Of a DNA stretch of 64,000 bases, positions 59,688-64,000 are shown piece after piece (the stretch's first letter is position 1; each line of letters begins with the position of its first letter). Position numbers and translations under genes: made by a program. The stretch comes from Uloborus plumipes (taxonomy: Eukaryota; Arthropoda; Arachnida; Araneae; Uloboridae). The stretch spans positions 1-64,000 of the forward strand of contig JAXGGA010002159.1 of assembly GCA_038373865.1 (NCBI GenBank), written 5' to 3'. The notes under the pieces were generated by a model that saw only the letters and a list, made by a program, of their open reading frames with translations, was not told the DNA's origin and searched no databases.

Positions 59688-61020
59688 TCAATAGCAGAAG
59701 GTATTTGTAAACTTAAATCATAATTGTGTTTCTGCATATTAAATACTCACATTTTTAATGTTTTTCTAATTAAAAATGTTTAATTCGTCAGAGTCTGATT
59801 CTGTTTCTTCTCATTTAGTGTATTTTTCGTAAGAAGTTGTTTGTAAAATATTCATGTTGCAGTTTTTATAGCCAGAAAGGTCCCAAAGAAATGTCTTTTT
59901 ATGCTATGCAATCACGAAGAAAGCTCTTTCACTTAATTCAAATCGCTAAGCTTGATCTATGCTATTATTGCCTTCAAGTGGACACAAAGAGAATAAATTT
60001 ACCGCTTAATGAGCTTTTTTAGTTTATTTGCATACCTCATTAACAAAGATCGTTTACAGAGGAACTTTAACGAATTACCTTTAAACTATTGAGATGATGT
60101 AAGATAAAAGAACTCTTCTTTGACCTAGCTGAGACTTTGTAAAGCTTAGTTGTTGTACGAATATTGTGAAAAAGTCTTTTTCACTGAATTTCAAACTTCT
60201 TATCTCATACCATAAGAGCTTTTCAAGATTATCTGCATTACAATAGCAATGAATCTATTTGAGAAAAAAGTTTAATTAACTATTATTTATTTAAAAGCAG
60301 TATTTTTTTCTGAAAAGTCATTGTATTGTTATATAATTAACCACATAAAGGTACTATTTTGTGCTGCTTTCTCTCAAAATATTTCAAGTTTGCGTATGTA
60401 CATTCTTACGCATTGTTCGCAACTGTAACATATTTGAATCAATTTATTTTTCAAGTTCTTTATTTCGCACTTAGTTTTTAAACGTCCGATAACTGAAAAT
60501 CTTACTGTTTTTGCAGTTCTTCATTTCGTATGATTTATTTCATTGTTGATTGAGGAAAGTTGTTTATTAAAAAAACTGTTTTCGTCTGCTAGCATAGACA
60601 AAACCAATCATAATGTTTTCCTTATGCTTGCTTTTTCCTTAAACTAATGTTGAAAAAAAATCTATGCTAATGCTAAAGCAAACATGATCACATCATTCAT
60701 GCTAAACAAAACGTAGCTACCAGTGTGCAAGCAATCTTTGCTTAAATGTGAGGACATCTACAATCTGCCTAATTAGTTTATATCTACCGCAAACTAATGA
60801 TGTCCAATAGCCTTGAAAGTATAGTAAATGGAATTGACTTGTTTGCATACCTTGTACTTCTTGACATGCCGATAAAAACTGAATTATCCGTTTTAAGTAT
60901 AAATACTCAAATTGAGCCCTAATAACACGTCCTTGGCATTATTTATGTGCATCAAGTTTACTGGTTATGCAATTTTCCAAGGTAAAAACATCACGGCATT
61001 TTCTTTTCTACCTTTTATAG
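59688..61020 (+). other. Probable intron upstream of the Ig exon
   Basis: AT-rich DNA with no other exon recognised. It ends in a pyrimidine-rich tract and AG (TTTTCTTTTCTACCTTTTATAG) at 61000-61020, a good splice acceptor. Confidence 0.6.
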
Positions 61021-61142
61021 GTTTTGATCCCAAAATTCCAGGATATCCGAGATACTCCATGGATGTTAAAGAAGAAGAAGGGATTTATAATCTTCACATC
61101 AAGCAGGTGAATTTTCAAGACGAAGGTGAATTTCAGTGCCAG
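61021..61142 (+). CDS. Ig-domain exon of a nephrin/SNS/IrreC-like adhesion protein
   Basis: A 122-bp internal exon, not a whole gene. The reading frame encodes about 41 residues: FDPKIPGYPRYSMDVKEEEG, then IYNLHIKQV, then DEGEFQCQ. This is the second half of an N-terminal immunoglobulin domain. The 'PGYPRYS ... G.Y.L.I ... D.G.F.CQ' pattern, with the conserved cysteine and the D-x-G-x-[YF]-x-C motif, is characteristic of the first Ig domain of nephrin, Sticks-and-stones/Hibris and IrreC/Kirre proteins. These are type I membrane adhesion receptors used in myoblast fusion, nephrocyte slit diaphragms and cell sorting. The exon follows a pyrimidine tract ending in AG at 61019-61020 and is followed by CAG|GTAAGA, a near-ideal donor at 61143. 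It enters in phase 1 (splitting a Gly codon) and leaves in phase 0 after CQ. The half of the domain with the first cysteine and Trp must be in an upstream exon, not found here. The exact member (nephrin-like or roughest-like) cannot be settled from one exon. The open frame extending back to 60912 is intron read-through. Confidence 0.83.
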
Positions 61143-63734
61143 GTAAGAATTTCTTTTCAAAATAATACATGTTAGAGAAAATAAAGTGACATATTTAAAT
61201 AATATATATTTTTGAATGGACGTATAACACTGTGAGGTTAAAAAGTTAAGCAGTTGTAAGTGTTCAATGTATTAAAAACACGATTTTTAAATTGACCGTT
61301 TGTATCATTTTCATAATTCAGTCAATCGCCAAGTTTAGTTAAAAGCAGAAATCTTGTTAATCATTTAACATTCAACTCTGAAACCATTTGCTGTTTTTTC
61401 AAAGAGTGCTTTGAAAGATTTTTTTCAGAGCCAATTAAGCATGCATATTTTATGACATATAGAAATGACAAGATATACAATGTAAAGCAGTGGGGGAGGG
61501 GGGGGGTAAGATATTCAAAAAAGTCTTAGTAAAAATTGACTATTTTTGTCATCACTTATTTTAACAAAAGTTACTTTAAAAAGTCAAATTTGTTTCAGTT
61601 GTGTATAAAGAAACAAAATTAAAGTAATAAAAAATCCCGTGGACACTTCTTATTGGAGCTTTTCTTGATAACTTATTAAACAAATGGGGCGTTAAAAGAG
61701 AAACATATTTATCTATATTTGTAAATGCACCTCTTATGTTGATTCTAAACAAAAATGTATTGGTACACTTTTATTTCTTTCTTAGTTTCTTTTTACTTTT
61801 CCTCCTTTTTTTTTGCTGAAAAATTCCAAAAGGAAATCACAACAAGAAACACAATTTTTAAAAACGAGAGGGGGGGGGGCGTACAGGAATTTGTAGAAAT
61901 ACGACTAATTTTGTGTCTTCACAAAACCAATAAATACACAAAAATAGCCTTCATGTCTTGTTACAGGGCATTCAAGTCCTGTAAATTATCACCTGTCTTT
62001 CCGATTTCAGCATTAATAAAAATTAAGTTAGTTTTGAACACGTCGGTGGGTCCTAATCACATATCATTATAATAAAAAATGGATACGGTTATAAATATGC
62101 TATTGCTACCTGTTACGAAGCGTTCAAAGTTTCAGATGAAAGAAATAATAAAATAATACAGGTTTATTAAACTTTGATTTGTTTGCGGAAGTTCTGTAAA
62201 GGCTCAAAGTAATAGAAAAATACTTTTCAGTTCATAAAAATCGAAAAAACGCTAAAAACGTAGGAAAGTAAAAGTTTACTTTTTCACATGAATAGCATAT
62301 TTTGTTTTCAAACTGCATCTGTATGTGATTATGTAATTACAATTGCTTAAATATTATTAGTTTTTTCCTCTTTGCAGAACAACTTACTAATATTTATAAC
62401 GAAAAATTGCGTACGTAATTACTTAAAATATCGAGCTATACATCATTAAAATAGAGCAATTTCTCATTTTTCTTATATAATAAGTTATGCCATTCATGAA
62501 CTTAAGAAAAGTAACTTGATGAAAAAGTTACAACTGATTAGTCCGTCTCTCATCCGGCTATGTAACAACGTACTTGAAACTTTCGGTCGGGTATAAAACC
62601 AGTGCGTTACTTTACTTTAAAATGTTGTATACATTAAAAGCATCTATGACATGAACCCCTTTTGCGATTTCCTTCTATGGCTGAGTAAATTTTTATCCGT
62701 TCCGGTAAAAAAGTAAAATAAATTATAGATTCCCAAAATATTTAATCCATAAGTTCATTTTTTTTAGTTTATTTTTTTTTCGATTTAAGTTTTTTATTCT
62801 TAAAGATGTAGGACTAATACCATGTTTTGTTTTGTATTAAATGTTTGAGACAAATCACTGTTGAAAAACAGGTAGCCACTACATTTTTCTGTTCAATTGT
62901 TTTTATTCCAGAAGTCAGTTAAGTAAGAAAAATATTTTTGAACGAACGAGAAAACTTTGAGAAAAGCTTTTATAATACGTGATAGGAAAAAAATATATTT
63001 TTTGTCAAAGCAATGTGCAATTTTTGCTTGTAGGGATTTACAGCATTTTTAAATATGATATAACTCGGAATATTAGAAAAGTGTTAACTAGTCTGGGTGC
63101 TGTAAGCTCAGTTTTTTACCGTAAAAATCACGACTACTACTTCTGAAGTTTTCTGATATGTTTTCAAGTATTATACTAAGTTATACAATATTTATAAAAT
63201 ACATGCTTATACGAATATATGTTTTAGTTTAGCCATTAAATGTAAACGAATTTAAATCCAATTAAAAGTTCCCTTCATGGGGGGGGGGGGATATCTTTCG
63301 TTGATCCACTAAACATATGATAAGCAATTATGGTGTACTTTAATGGCTTTTCCTACCTTTCAGTAATATGTTTAAACCTAATTATAGATAAAAGCAATAT
63401 ATTTACTGCCTCCCACGTGGCTATATTATTCGTAGTGATATCCTTTCTGAAATAACGACTAATTTTGTTGTTACATTCAAGAATCACTCCCAAGAGGTTG
63501 ACTTTCCCTTGACAATAATGATTATAAGGAGCAGATGTACACTGCGAAAATTTCGCCTCAACTCAATTTATTATATGGGACATTTTTTGCATATATTTTG
63601 CGACCATTATAAAATACATTTTGCATTTCGTTAAATATAATTATCAAAGACAGTAGGTAAGGTCTGTGGGAGTTAAGCCTGCGCTTTCCAGTTTCTAATA
63701 CATTTTGGTCAACAAAGGGTAGGTACTACACTAC
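61143..63734 (+). other. Probable intron downstream of the Ig exon
   Basis: No following exon recognised. AT-rich DNA with G-runs at 61498-61506, 61870-61879 and 63279-63290. The frame at 61755-62072 has no domain features. Confidence 0.55.
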
Positions 63735-64000
63735 AAAAAATGAACTGTTGTTTTTACAGTTTAATACTGGCAGCCTCTGTTCCATTTTACAGCCGAGGTT
63801 CCAAACTGTAATATGAACAGTAATAAATTGTAAAACTGGATATTTTACAGTTAGCAATTTTACAGATATTTGACGTAAAATTTAGCTGTAATCCACTGTA
63901 AAGACAACAGTATAATACTGGCAGCAGAGGTTATAGTTTAAAACTGTAAAATGCACGGTAATAAACTGCAAAATTAGCAATTTTACAATTTATTATGGTA
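63735..64000. repeat. ACTGTAAAAT palindromic repeat, copy 3 (cut by window end)
   Basis: Contains TTTTACAGT/ACTGTAAAA words, GGCAGCCTCTGTTCC and its inverse-like GGCAGCAGAGG. It closely matches 37730-37830 (GGCAGCAGAGGTT ... AAATGCAC.GTAATAAACTG). It probably continues beyond 64000. Confidence 0.75.

Noticed and set aside
62040..62072. A frame reading VGPNHISL, tempting as the next nephrin-like exon because the Ig domain should continue with 'VGP'.
   Set aside because: No AG acceptor precedes it (GAACACGTCG), the frame stops after eight residues, and there is no donor.

Overview
The window is AT-rich eukaryotic DNA with very few genes. Helitrons, non-LTR retrotransposons and pogo-, mariner-, hAT- and piggyBac-type elements, tRNA-derived SINE heads, and one Ig exon with arthropod/animal adhesion-protein features bounded by splice sites point to an animal, most likely an arthropod. 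The transposase and RNase H remnants look like those abundant in arachnid genomes, so a spider is my best guess, but this is an inference. I see no bacterial genes, operons, CRISPR array or intact long ORF. Most open frames over 60 codons are chance readings of repeats or low-complexity DNA.

Layout: 1-6.4 kb is low-information DNA with a (TA)n tract, a piggyBac-type MITE and a dispersed 'TTGGCG' repeat. 6.5-8.9 kb is a pogo-like transposon (copy A, minus strand) carrying a nested hAT-type MITE. 9.2-9.65 kb is a perfect 131-bp inverted repeat. 13.4-15.9 kb is a fold-back element with arms of about 1 kb. 16-25 kb has a TA-flanked MITE, a short Helitron, a Harbinger-type MITE and a second piggyBac-type MITE. 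26.4-29.5 kb is a three-level nest: a hAT-like element holds a Helitron, which holds a dead mariner-type transposon; the hAT-like element also holds a small hAT MITE. 29.7-33.4 kb is an element with 30-bp inverted ends into which pogo copy B inserted. 36-38 kb has a MITE, a GC-rich block packed with GTGAC/GTCAC motifs and a palindromic ACTGTAAAAT repeat. 38.8-42.4 kb is two abutting Helitrons, the first carrying a hAT element that itself carries a TA-flanked element. 43.8-45.4 kb is a 5'-truncated non-LTR retrotransposon with a 14-bp target duplication. 45.9-53 kb holds SINE and retrotransposon remnants. 53-64 kb is mostly featureless, apart from a SINE head, a 177-bp hAT MITE, a 34-bp perfect hairpin and, at 61,021-61,142, one convincing host exon of a nephrin/SNS-type immunoglobulin protein.

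How the parts relate: almost everything recognisable is mobile DNA at different stages of decay. Pairs of copies inside the window show each other's empty sites (Helitron 1 for the mariner insertion, pogo copy B for the MITE in copy A), so the order of insertion can be read directly. The Ig exon implies that at least the right end of the window, and possibly much more, is intron of a large plus-strand cell-adhesion gene whose other exons lie outside or are not recognisable here.
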